This document shows, one piece after another, positions 46,241 through 54,490 of a DNA stretch of 64,000 nucleotides (within the stretch, counting starts at the first letter, position 1; each line of letters starts with the position of its first letter). The translations under genes were made by a program, and so were the position numbers. Location: NCBI RefSeq assembly GCF_004959935.1, contig NZ_SMYN01000011.1:1-64000 (forward strand). The letters are read 5' to 3'. Under the pieces are notes generated by a model, which saw nothing but the letters and a program-made list of their open reading frames with translations, was not told where the DNA came from and did not search any database. The stretch is from Falsirhodobacter xinxiangensis (GTDB taxonomy: Bacteria; Pseudomonadota; Alphaproteobacteria; Rhodobacterales; Rhodobacteraceae).

Positions 46241-47578
46241 TCAGACCGTGTCGAGGTAAAGCTCCACCCGCTCCTCGGGCGAGAGTTCGGCGATGTAGTG
46301 AAGCTCTTGCCGCTTGGTCAGGGTATAGTTGCGGATCAATTCGCGCGGCAGGATGCGGGGCATGACGGCGCTGGTTTCGAACGCCTGCATCGCGCCTTCC
46401 CATGTGGTCGGGATCTGGGCCAGATCCTCCAGCGCATAGGCGTTGCCGGTCACGGGGGCGGGCGGTTCCTCGGCATCCTCGATCCCCGTCAGCGCGGCAC
46501 CGAGGATCGCGGCCAGCAGCAGATAGGGGTTCACGTCGCCCCCCGCGACCCGGTGTTCGATCCGCCGCGCGGCGGGGCTGCCCGAGGGGATGCGAATGGC
46601 GACGGTGCGGTTCTCGTATCCCCATGCGATCGCGGTCGGTGCATGTGCGCCCGGCACCAGCCGGTCATAGCTGTTGGAATGCGGCGCGAAGATCAGCGCA
46701 GAATCGTGCATCGCGTTCAGGCAGCCCGCAACGGCGTGGCGCAGCGTATCCGTGCCCTTCGCCCCGCCATCATCGAAGATGTTGCGCCCCTGCGCGTCCA
46801 GCACGGAAAAATGCACATGCAGCCCGGACCCGGAATATTCGGGATAGGGTTTCGCCATGAAGCTGGCGGCAAAGCCGTGGCGGCGGGCCAGCCCCTTGAC
46901 CAGTTGCTTGAACAGCCACGCATCGTCGGCGGCGCGCAGGGCGTCGTCGCAATGCATCAGGTTCACCTCGAACTGGCCGAGGCCCGTTTCGGAGGTGGCG
47001 GTGTCGGCGGGAATGTCCATCGCCTCGCACGCGTCGTAAAGGTCGGTGAAGAAGGTGTCGAACGCATCCAGCGCGCGGATCGACAGCGTTTCCGCCGCCT
47101 TGCGCCGCTTGCCCGAACGCGGGGAGGGCGGCACCTGAAGCGTCTTGCCGGAATCGTCGATCAGGAAAAATTCCAGCTCCACCGCGCAGACCGGGGTCAG
47201 GCCGCGCGCCTTGTAACGGTCCAGCACGGCGCGCAGGGCGTGGCGCGGATCGCCGTCATAGGGGCGGCCATCCTCTCGGAACATCCAGATGGGCAGCAGG
47301 GCGGTCGGCGCCTCCAGCCACGGCATCGGCATGAAGCCGCGTTCGGTAGGGCGCAGGATGCCGTCGGCATCGCCCTGTTCGAATACCAGCGGGCTGTCGT
47401 CGATATCCTCGCCCCAGATATCGAGGTTCAGCGCGGAATAGGGAAAGCGCGTGCCGTCCTTCACCACCTTGTCGGCAAAGCGGGCGGGAACGCGCTTGCC
47501 CCGCGCCTGTCCGTTCAGATCGACTGCTGCCACGCGGATGGTCCGAACTTCGGGGTGTTTGCGCAGCCAGTCTTTCAT
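46241..47578 (-). CDS. Glutamine synthetase family protein, PuuA-like (copy 2)
   Basis: A 445-residue GS-fold ligase. It has VAAVDLNGQARGKRVPARF at the N-terminus, PVCAVELEFFLIDD, LGQFEVNLMHCDDALRAADD, AASFMAKPYPEYSGSGLHVH, IRIPSGSPAARRIEHRVAGG and NPYLLLAAILGAALTG. It is only distantly similar to the copy at 44162-45517, so the two probably act on different amines. It lies directly after the ABC permease genes: GTGATG at the permease stop gives near-coupled translation, and I take the ATG at 47578. Confidence 0.85.
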   Translation of the reverse strand: MKDWLRKHPEVRTIRVAAVDLNGQARGKRVPARFADKVVKDGTRFPYSALNLDIWGEDIDDSPLVFEQGDADGILRPTERGFMPMPWLEAPTALLPIWMFREDGRPYDGDPRHALRAVLDRYKARGLTPVCAVELEFFLIDDSGKTLQVPPSPRSGKRRKAAETLSIRALDAFDTFFTDLYDACEAMDIPADTATSETGLGQFEVNLMHCDDALRAADDAWLFKQLVKGLARRHGFAASFMAKPYPEYSGSGLHVHFSVLDAQGRNIFDDGGAKGTDTLRHAVAGCLNAMHDSALIFAPHSNSYDRLVPGAHAPTAIAWGYENRTVAIRIPSGSPAARRIEHRVAGGDVNPYLLLAAILGAALTGIEDAEEPPAPVTGNAYALEDLAQIPTTWEGAMQAFETSAVMPRILPRELIRNYTLTKRQELHYIAELSPEERVELYLDTV

Positions 47579-47581
47579 CAC

Positions 47582-48424
47582 TCACCTTACGATCTGGGGC
47601 AGAAGCCTTGCGCGGCGGACCCGCGCGTTGGACGGCACATGCCGGTTCAGCCGCGCATTTACCCGCCCGAACAGCCAGATCAGGATCAGCGTCAGGCAGA
47701 TGAAATAGAAGGCGACGATGGGATAGGAGACGAACGGGTTGAACGTCTTGCCCGCGAAGAAGCTGGCGTAATAAAGCGCGTCCCCCCGCTGCTGGAACGC
47801 CGGGAAGCCCGAGAAGAACACCAGCGTCGTGGCATGGAACAGAAAGATCGCCTCGTTGGTATAGGCGGGCCAGGCGAGGCGCAGCATGGTCGGCCACTGG
47901 ATGCGGCGGAACTTCTTCCACCCGGTCAGGCCATAGGCATCCGCGGCCTCCAGATCTCCCTTGGGGATCGACCGCAGCGCGCCGAGGAAGATTTCCGCAC
48001 TATAGGCGGCGGTGTTCAGGAACAGCACCAGCAGCGCCCCGGCCCATGCCTTCGTCACCCAGTCGGTGCCGATGGTCAGCGTGAACAGGCCCAAGGGAAG
48101 CTGGATGCCATCGCGCGGCAGCAGCACCAGAAGCTGGTAGGCAAGGAAGAACTGAATGAACAGGGGCGATCCGCGGAAGACGAAGACGAACCAGTCCGCC
48201 GGTTTGCGCAGCCAGAGCCGGGACGAACCCTTCGCCAGCGCCAGCCCGATGGCAAGAAAGAACCCCGCCGCCAGCGCCAGCACCCCGAAATAGATGTTCC
48301 AGATCAGGCCCGAGCCGATCAGCGTGAATTGCTGGCACAGGTCATACCCCTCGCGCGGGAGAAGCCTTTCGCCATAGCCGAGCGAGCGGAGGCCGTAAGC
48401 CTGAACGGTTTCCCAGCAGGTCAT
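47582..48424 (-). CDS. Amino-acid-type ABC transporter permease (HisM/GlnP family)
   Basis: A 280-residue inner-membrane permease with five to six helices. The polar amino acid permease signature is visible in WFVFVFRGSPLFIQFFLAYQ and in the EAA loop AEIFLGALRSIPKGDLEAAD followed by AYGLTGWKKFRRIQWP. It has a sizeable insertion (VLLPRDGIQLPLGLFTLTIG) before the EAA region. Its start overlaps the stop of the partner permease by four bases. I infer a heterodimer with that permease. Confidence 0.9.
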   Translation of the reverse strand: MTCWETVQAYGLRSLGYGERLLPREGYDLCQQFTLIGSGLIWNIYFGVLALAAGFFLAIGLALAKGSSRLWLRKPADWFVFVFRGSPLFIQFFLAYQLLVLLPRDGIQLPLGLFTLTIGTDWVTKAWAGALLVLFLNTAAYSAEIFLGALRSIPKGDLEAADAYGLTGWKKFRRIQWPTMLRLAWPAYTNEAIFLFHATTLVFFSGFPAFQQRGDALYYASFFAGKTFNPFVSYPIVAFYFICLTLILIWLFGRVNARLNRHVPSNARVRRARLLPQIVR

Positions 48425-49305
48425 GCCAGCGCCCCCTTGCGCTGCGCCTCGCCCGCCGCCGTGGCCTGACCGTGGGTCAGGCGGCGCGTGATGCGGCCCA
48501 GCACGATTTCCGAAACGCGGGTCATCAGCAGATAGAAGATCAGCAGCCCAAGGAAATACCAAAGCCGCCAGTCGGGATGGGGATAGCTGTAGGTCTGCGA
48601 CTTGAACCCGCCCAGCTCGCGCGCCCAATAGACGGCGTCCTGAATCCCAAGGATGAACAAGAGCGGCGTCGCCTTGATCAGGATCAGCCACAGGTTCGAC
48701 AGGCCCGGCAGCGCATAGATCCACATCTGCGGCACCATGATGCGGCGGAAGACCTGGCCTTGGGTCATGCCGTAGGCCTCGCCGGTCTCCAACTGCGCGC
48801 GGGGAACGGCGGACATCGCACCCGCCAGCACATTCGCGGCGAATGCGCCGAAGACGATGGCGAAGGTCACAACCGCCAGTCCGAAGTTGTAGATCTGGTG
48901 GATCATCTGCGGCGCGGCGTTGGGCGGGATCTTGGCCTGCGGGCAGACGCGGAACTCAAGCCCCTGACGGATCGGATCGGTCCAGTCGGGGCAGCGCACC
49001 TGATGCATCAGCCATTCGAACCCCTGATCCAGCGCGATGATGAAGAAAAGAAAGAACACGATGTCCGGCACGCCCCGGACCATGGCCATATAGCCCTTGC
49101 CCAGCCAGCGCAGCGGGGCGGCGGGCGAACGTGCCGCCATCGCCCCGCCGAACCCGAAGGCCAGCGCCACGGGTGCCGTGACGAACAGCAGCACCAGCAC
49201 GACCAGGAACGATCCATAGAACGAGAAATGCGTTCCCGTCGTCAGATAGCATGACAGCCACTGAAACCCTTCGAGGGTCTTTGGATCGGCGCAATAGGCG
49301 AACAT
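48421..49305 (-). CDS. Amino-acid-type ABC transporter permease (HisQ family)
   Basis: A 294-residue permease. Landmarks are YMAMVRGVPDIVFFLFFIIA and the EAA loop AGAMSAVPRAQLETGEAYGM. An unusual insert of about 40 residues with two cysteines (CPDWTDPIRQGLEFRVCPQA) lies between the second and third helices. The insert is expected to face the periplasm and may contact the binding protein. It overlaps the other permease and follows the binding-protein gene by 13 bases. Confidence 0.9.
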   Translation of the reverse strand: MFAYCADPKTLEGFQWLSCYLTTGTHFSFYGSFLVVLVLLFVTAPVALAFGFGGAMAARSPAAPLRWLGKGYMAMVRGVPDIVFFLFFIIALDQGFEWLMHQVRCPDWTDPIRQGLEFRVCPQAKIPPNAAPQMIHQIYNFGLAVVTFAIVFGAFAANVLAGAMSAVPRAQLETGEAYGMTQGQVFRRIMVPQMWIYALPGLSNLWLILIKATPLLFILGIQDAVYWARELGGFKSQTYSYPHPDWRLWYFLGLLIFYLLMTRVSEIVLGRITRRLTHGQATAAGEAQRKGALA

Positions 49306-49318
49306 CGTGTTCCTTGGA

Positions 49319-50041
49319 TCAGAAGGTCACGCTGTCGGCGCCGAACCACTTCTTCAGCAGCTCGTTCAGCGTGCCGTCATCCTTGACCGTCTGGATGGCG
49401 GCATCGAACTTGGCCTTCAGTTCGGTGTCGGATTTGCGGATGCCGAGGCCGATGCCCTCGCCAAGCTGGATCTGTTCGCCCGCCCAGACGAATTCGCCGT
49501 TCGATTCGTCCACCACCGGCTTCAGGAAGTCGTTGTCGGCAAAGACGGCATCCGCCTCGCCGTTGCGGACGGCGGCGACGGCTTCGTCCGGGGTCGCGAA
49601 TTCCAGCAGCGTCGCGTCGGTCTCGGCCACATGGGCGGCCTGGATCGTGTTCACCTGCGCGGCGACGACGCCCGACAGGTCCGCATCCGCCGACGGCGCG
49701 GCATAGGCCGAGAAGGTCGCCGGGTAATAGGCCTGCGTGAAGTCGATGACGGCCTTGCGCTCTTCGGTGATGCTCATGCCCGCGGCGATGGCGTCATAGT
49801 TGCCCGATTGCAGGTTGGGGATAATGCTGTCCCAATCGGTCGTGACCCATTCACAGGTCAGCTCGGCCGCTTCGCACAGCGAGGTGAACAGCTCCACCTC
49901 GAACCCGTCGGGCTTGCCCGCGTCGTTGATGAAGTTGAAGGGAGGGTAGGCCCCCTCGGTCGCGATGCGCACGGTGTCCTGTGCAAGGGCACCGCCGGCA
50001 GCCAGAGCGGCAAAGGCGGCGGAAAGGATCAGTTTCTTCAT
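49319..50041 (-). CDS. Periplasmic solute-binding protein, family 3
   Basis: A 240-residue family 3 binding protein with signal peptide MKKLILSAAFAALAAGGALA. The mature start is QDTVRIATEGAYPPFNFIND, followed by GFEVELFTSLCEAAELTCEW, DAIAAGMSITEERKAVIDFT (the classic SBP_bac_3 motif) and ending NELLKKWFGADSVTF. Such proteins bind polar amino acids, opines or related amines. Given the PuuA-like genes downstream, a charged amine or basic amino acid is likely. No lipobox. Confidence 0.92.
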   Translation of the reverse strand: MKKLILSAAFAALAAGGALAQDTVRIATEGAYPPFNFINDAGKPDGFEVELFTSLCEAAELTCEWVTTDWDSIIPNLQSGNYDAIAAGMSITEERKAVIDFTQAYYPATFSAYAAPSADADLSGVVAAQVNTIQAAHVAETDATLLEFATPDEAVAAVRNGEADAVFADNDFLKPVVDESNGEFVWAGEQIQLGEGIGLGIRKSDTELKAKFDAAIQTVKDDGTLNELLKKWFGADSVTF

Positions 50042-50060
50042 TTTTAGCTCCCTGTAGAGA

Positions 50061-50843
50061 TCAGTGGCCGCCGGCGGAGAGGAAACCGCGCAGGCGGGTG
50101 GATTGCGGATTGCCGAAGACGGCCTCGGGGGCGCCCTCCTCCTCGATCCGGCCTTGGTGAAGGAAGATCGTATGGTCGGACACGTCGGCGGCAAGTTTCA
50201 TGTCATGGGTGACGATGACCATCGTGCGCCCTTCGTCGGCCAGCGCCTTGATGACGCGGATCACCTCCTGCTCCAATTCCGGGTCCAGTGCGGAGGTCGG
50301 TTCATCGAACAGAAGCGCACGGGGTTCCATGCACAGGGCGCGGGCGATGGCGGCGCGCTGTTGCTGGCCGCCCGAAAGCTGGGCGGGCCATGCATCGGCC
50401 TTATCGCCAATGCCCACCTTCGCCAGATACATGCGCGCCTTTTCCTCCACCTCCGCCTTCGGGCGGCCAAGGACGGTGACGGGCGCTTCCATCACGTTCT
50501 GAAGGATGGTCATATGGGACCACAGGTTGAATTGCTGGAACACCATCGACAGGTTCGTGCGGATGCGCATGACCTGCGCCCGGTCGGCGGGCTGGCGCAA
50601 AGCGCCGTCTCCGCGCCAGCGGACTGGCTCGCCCTCGAACCGGATCTCGCCCTGCTGGCTGTCTTCCAAGAGGTTGCAGCAGCGCAGAAGCGTCGATTTC
50701 CCCGACCCGGACGATCCGATGAGCGAGATGACATGCCCGCGCGGGGCCGTCAGATCGACGCCCTTCAGCACCTCCAGATTGCCGTAGGATTTGTGCAGGT
50801 TCCGGATTTCGATAACCGGGGCAGGGGCGTTGGTCACGTTCAC
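50061..50843 (-). CDS. Amino-acid-type ABC transporter ATPase
   Basis: A 260-residue ATP-binding subunit. Walker A is LIGSSGSGKSTLLRCCNLLE (about residues 41-60), then VFQQFNLWSHMTILQNVMEA with the Q loop, signature LSGGQQQRAAIARAL, Walker B ALLFDEPTSALDPELEQEVI and VIVTHDMKLAADVSDHTIFL. Start at GTG 50843 with no clear ribosome site. First gene of the uptake and catabolic cluster that runs to 41482, so its promoter should lie in 50844-50944. Confidence 0.93.
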   Translation of the reverse strand: MNVTNAPAPVIEIRNLHKSYGNLEVLKGVDLTAPRGHVISLIGSSGSGKSTLLRCCNLLEDSQQGEIRFEGEPVRWRGDGALRQPADRAQVMRIRTNLSMVFQQFNLWSHMTILQNVMEAPVTVLGRPKAEVEEKARMYLAKVGIGDKADAWPAQLSGGQQQRAAIARALCMEPRALLFDEPTSALDPELEQEVIRVIKALADEGRTMVIVTHDMKLAADVSDHTIFLHQGRIEEEGAPEAVFGNPQSTRLRGFLSAGGH

Positions 50844-50944
50844 TCGCTCGTCGCGCTGGGCTTATGGGGAAAGTAGGGCGCAGAATTGGCCACAATGCAA
50901 CGCGTAAGGCATTGCCGTCGGGTCAAATCCGCGAAGGGCTGCGT

Positions 50945-51379
50945 TTATTGCCCTTCGGCGCGGCGTCTGGCGATGGCGCTGTCCTGATCGCTGATCCCCA
51001 GAAGCGACGAGACGAGGCGCAGCAACTGATCCTCGTTGTCGTCGCGCCCATCGGCCAGCGCGACCGCCCACAGCGCCTGCATCAGGCTGTCGCGATCCTC
51101 GACCGCGACGGCATCCTTCAGCGCGCGGGTGAAGCGGACGGTGTCGGGGGCCTCGGCCTCCAGCGCCTCGGCCTGGCTGCGCAGGGCCTGCGCGTCCGTG
51201 GGCGTCAGCCCGTGGCGGTGGGCCAGCACCCTGTCGATCCGCGCAACTTCGGCCTGCGAGTAGTTTCCGTCGGCACGGGCGATGCGCACCAGAAGGGCAG
51301 CCAGCGCAAGGCGGCTGTCAGGTTCCGGCAGACGGCGCGGCGACGGGGCGGTAAGGCTGCGGATCAGGGCTTCGAACAT
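50945..51379 (-). CDS. TerB-family protein
   Basis: A 144-residue all-helical protein of the TerB / tellurite-resistance domain family, also found at the N-terminus of DjlA. It has RLALAALLVRIARADGNYSQAEVARIDRVL (residues about 23-52) and the second acidic metal-binding half, LMQALWAVALADGRDDNEDQ (about 99-118). The paired acidic loops suggest divalent-metal binding. Its cellular role is unknown outside tellurite operons, and there is no other ter gene here. Confidence 0.85.
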   Translation of the reverse strand: MFEALIRSLTAPSPRRLPEPDSRLALAALLVRIARADGNYSQAEVARIDRVLAHRHGLTPTDAQALRSQAEALEAEAPDTVRFTRALKDAVAVEDRDSLMQALWAVALADGRDDNEDQLLRLVSSLLGISDQDSAIARRRAEGQ

Positions 51380-51412
51380 GGCAGCGTATGTGGCGCAAAC
51401 CGCCCCGGAAAT

Positions 51413-52183
51413 CTAGGCAAAAAGGCGTGAGAGGCGTTTTGCCTCATCCGCCGTGCCATAGGGCGGATTGATGACGAACATGCCCGATCCGATCATCTTG
51501 TGTCCCTCGCGCACGGGGGGGAAACGGACCTCGTGCCGCAGGGCGTCGGGGAAGCGTTCGGACAGTTCCGCCAGCATTCCGATATGGGCGGCATTGGCCA
51601 GCAGCGGATACCAAAGAGCGATGGTGCCCACGTTCCATTTCCTTGCCACGGCGGCGATGTGCTTCGGGATTGCGTCGTAATCGGCCTTCACCTCATACGA
51701 GGGGTCGATCAGCATGAACCCCCGGCGCGGGGTCGGGGGCGTCGCCGCGATGGCGAATTCATAGCCGTCGCGCTTGTGGATATTCGCGCCCCAACGTCCC
51801 ATCACATCGGTCAGCGCGGCATGTTCCTGCGGGTGCAGTTCCGCCAGATGCAGCGCGTCGCCGTCGCGCAGGCACAGCGCGGCCAGCAGCGGCGATCCGG
51901 GATAGGCGGTCTTGCCATGCAGCTCGCGCACCGTTGCAAGATGCCGGATATAGGGGTGATCCTTGGGGAATGCCTTGGCCAGCGCCGCGATCCCCTTTTC
52001 AGCCTCGCCGGTCTTCACGGCCTCGGCAGCGTCGAGGTGATAGAGCGCGCGGCCAGAATGCGTCTCGATATAGCTGATCGGCTTGTCCTTCTGCGCCATG
52101 TAATCCAGCATGAAGCAAAGCAGTGCATGTTTCTGCACGTCTGCAAGATTTCCGGCGTGATAGATGTGTTGATAGGACAGCAT
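51413..52183 (-). CDS. rlmJ: 23S rRNA (adenine-2030-N6)-methyltransferase
   Basis: A 256-residue SAM-dependent RlmJ. The N-terminus MLSYQHIYHAGNLADVQKHA is the RNA-binding subdomain typical of the family. THSGRALYHLDAAEA and LSYQHIYHAGN bracket the SAM site, and the catalytic motif is MLIDPSYEVKADY (about residue 160; DPSY in place of the general DPPY). Divergent from the downstream MHS transporter gene. Confidence 0.94.
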   Translation of the reverse strand: MLSYQHIYHAGNLADVQKHALLCFMLDYMAQKDKPISYIETHSGRALYHLDAAEAVKTGEAEKGIAALAKAFPKDHPYIRHLATVRELHGKTAYPGSPLLAALCLRDGDALHLAELHPQEHAALTDVMGRWGANIHKRDGYEFAIAATPPTPRRGFMLIDPSYEVKADYDAIPKHIAAVARKWNVGTIALWYPLLANAAHIGMLAELSERFPDALRHEVRFPPVREGHKMIGSGMFVINPPYGTADEAKRLSRLFA

Positions 52184-52300
52184 GAGCCGTGCCTACCGGC
52201 TGGCGCGCGCAAAGGAAAGTAACAATCGTAATGCGATTGGGGTTGGAATCGGTGCAAGATTGCGCTAACGCGGCCTGTCTAACAACACCGGATCAATCCT

Positions 52301-53605
52301 ATGACCGATATCACCTCGCCGGGGCCGACGGCCACGCAGCCGCTGAACAAGCCTTCGCGCGTGCTGGCGGCAAGCCTGATCGGCACGACCATCGAATTCT
52401 ATGACTTCTACATCTATGCCATTGCGGCGGTGCTGGTGTTCCCGGCGCTGTTCTTCCCCGGCACGGATGACATGACGGCGCTGCTGGCATCCTTTGCCAC
52501 CTTCTCCATCGCGTTCTTTGCGCGGCCCTTCGGCGCGATCGTGTTCGGCCATTTCGGCGACCGGATCGGACGCAAGGCGACGCTGGTGGCGGCGCTTCTG
52601 ACGATGGGTATTTCCACCGTCATCATCGGGCTGCTGCCGACCCACGCCACCATCGGCGTCTGGGCACCGCTGTTCCTGGCGCTGTGCCGGTTCGGTCAGG
52701 GCTTCGGCCTTGGCGGTGAATGGGGCGGGGCGGTGCTGATGGCGACGGAGAACGCACCTCCGGGCAAGAAAAGCTGGTATGGCATGTTCCCGCAACTGGG
52801 TGCGCCGGTCGGGCTGTTCCTGGCCTCGTTGGTGTTCCTGTTCATCCTGTATTTCGCGCCGAACGAGGGTGCGAACGAATGGATCGCCCAAAGCGGCGTG
52901 TGGCGTGCGCCGTTCCTCGCCTCGTCGCTGTTGATCTTCATCGGGCTTTGGGTGCGTCTGTCGATCACCGAAACGCCGGACTTCCAGAAGGCGATCGAGC
53001 GGGACGAACGCGTCGCCGTTCCGGTGGCCGAGGTGTTCAAGAGCCACAAGCGCAGTCTGATCCTCGGCACCTTCGTCGCGCTGGCGACCTTCGTGCTGTT
53101 CTACATCGGCTCGGCTTATCTTCTGTCCTACAACACGCGCATCGTCGGGATGCCGCTGGTTCGCGCGCTGGAGATCCAGGTGCTGGGTTCGGTCGTGTTC
53201 GGTCTGACCATCCCGGTTTCGGCGCTGCTGGCCGACCGCTATGGTCGGCGCGAGGTTCTGACGGTGACGACGATCCTGATCGCCGTGTTCTCGTTCGCGC
53301 TTGCGCCGCTGTTGCAGGCGGGTCTGGGCGGAACGCTGGTCTTCGTGGTGATCGGTCTGGCGCTGATGGGGATGACCTATGGCGTGATCGGCGCTGCGCT
53401 GGCGGCTCCCTTCCCCACGCGGGTCCGCTATACCGGGTCGTCTCTGACCTTCAACTTCGCGGGCATCTTCGGCGCGTCGCTGGCGCCCTATGCCGCGACC
53501 TATCTGAACGCGAATTATGGGTTGCACGCGGTCGGGTATTACCTCTGTGCCGCGGCGTTGATCACGCTGCTGTGCATCTGGGGGTCCCGGAAGGGCGAAG
53601 TCTGA
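52301..53605 (+). CDS. MFS transporter, metabolite:proton symporter (MHS) family
   Basis: A 434-residue, 12-helix transporter. MHS features are SLIGTTIEFYDFYIYAIAAV (helix 1), ARPFGAIVFGHFGDRIGRKA (the family GHFGDRIGRK loop after helix 2), RFGQGFGLGGEWGGAVLMAT and PLLADRYGRRE-like repeats (SALLADRYGRREVL) in the second half. Relatives carry alpha-ketoglutarate, shikimate, proline or betaine. The substrate here is not readable. It stands alone and ends in a shared bidirectional terminator. Confidence 0.92.
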   Translation: MTDITSPGPTATQPLNKPSRVLAASLIGTTIEFYDFYIYAIAAVLVFPALFFPGTDDMTALLASFATFSIAFFARPFGAIVFGHFGDRIGRKATLVAALLTMGISTVIIGLLPTHATIGVWAPLFLALCRFGQGFGLGGEWGGAVLMATENAPPGKKSWYGMFPQLGAPVGLFLASLVFLFILYFAPNEGANEWIAQSGVWRAPFLASSLLIFIGLWVRLSITETPDFQKAIERDERVAVPVAEVFKSHKRSLILGTFVALATFVLFYIGSAYLLSYNTRIVGMPLVRALEIQVLGSVVFGLTIPVSALLADRYGRREVLTVTTILIAVFSFALAPLLQAGLGGTLVFVVIGLALMGMTYGVIGAALAAPFPTRVRYTGSSLTFNFAGIFGASLAPYAATYLNANYGLHAVGYYLCAAALITLLCIWGSRKGEV

Positions 53606-53609
53606 AAAC

Positions 53610-53637
53610 GAAGGCCGCCCCTCGGGGCGGCCTTTTT
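53610..53637. terminator. Bidirectional terminator
   Basis: AGGCCGCCCC (53612-53621) pairs with GGGGCGGCCT (53624-53633) with A residues before and TTTTT after. It serves the converging MHS transporter gene and the glycosyltransferase-like gene, whose stop codon starts at its edge. Confidence 0.9.
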
Positions 53638-54443
53638 CATTCGCGCCAGGCGTCGCCGACCCATGGTGTCGGCTTCATCCAGTGCCGCAGATAGCGCCAC
53701 GTGGACCCGTCGTGATGCGGCCCTTTGAACGTATGCGACAGGTGCTTGCCAAGGCTCCACCCCTCGCGCTCCAGCCAGCCGCCCTTGATCGCCTGTTCGG
53801 GAAAGACGCCGCCGGGAAAGATCACGATCCGCGCATCCTTCGGCAGCCGCGGCGTCAGGGCGAAGTTCAGCGGGAAGGGCGGGATGCACTGATACCGGAA
53901 GTGCCGCACCCATGCCTTGGGGAACAGGTCCACCCCGCCCGGCGCGTTGCGGGTGACGAAGCGCTGCTCCCAGACATATTCCTCGGCGATGGCTTGGGCG
54001 TTCGCGGCGAATTTCGCCTGCATCGGGGCCAGCTTGCCGACAGGAAAGCGGAAGACGGATGTCTGGCCCAGCCGCTCGAACGGTTTGGCGGGGTTGCGCG
54101 ACAGGATCACCTGATCGGGATCGCCATAGGTGAAGAAATCGTCAAGGCTGCCGGTGATGACCAGATCCAGATCCATGAACAGGACCGGACCTTCCAGCGT
54201 GCCGAGGCGTTCCCCCCACAGCCGCGACTTCGGCCAGATGCCCTTTTTCGTGACCGGCAGTTTATAGTCGATTTCCGGCAAAGGCTGGCAATCGACCTCG
54301 GGGCGGATGCCGGTCGGATCATCGCAGAAACAGGTGAAGCTGAAGGGCGGCGTGATGTTGCGCGCCACCATCGCATAAAGGCGGTTGATGAAGGGGGGGC
54401 CGTATTTGGTGCCCCAGTTGATGCAGATGATCTGTTTCTTCAT
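53637..54443 (-). CDS. Glycosyltransferase-like protein
   Basis: A 268-residue protein starting MKKQIICINWGTKYGPPFIN. It has FTCFCDDPTGIRPEVDCQPL, then GPVLFMDLDLVITGSLDDFF (about residues 83-102). The DLD in a hydrophobic strand followed by a small acidic loop is the DXD metal site of GT-A glycosyltransferases. ISRNPAKPFERLGQ and HHDGSTWRYLRHWMKPTPW follow. Probably adds a sugar to an envelope or secreted polymer. Donor and acceptor are unknown. The start at 54443 is chosen because the family-like sequence begins there. Confidence 0.72.
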   Translation of the reverse strand: MKKQIICINWGTKYGPPFINRLYAMVARNITPPFSFTCFCDDPTGIRPEVDCQPLPEIDYKLPVTKKGIWPKSRLWGERLGTLEGPVLFMDLDLVITGSLDDFFTYGDPDQVILSRNPAKPFERLGQTSVFRFPVGKLAPMQAKFAANAQAIAEEYVWEQRFVTRNAPGGVDLFPKAWVRHFRYQCIPPFPLNFALTPRLPKDARIVIFPGGVFPEQAIKGGWLEREGWSLGKHLSHTFKGPHHDGSTWRYLRHWMKPTPWVGDAWRE

Positions 54444-54490
54444 CGTGGTCTCCTTGCCATCACCCGAAATGACGGCAAGGAGCGCGGAAG

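Noticed and set aside
43943-48469. Open frame of 1508 codons on the plus strand
   Set aside because: It lies antisense to five well-supported genes (oxidase, two GS-fold ligases, amidotransferase, permease), has no recognisable domain and no ribosome site.
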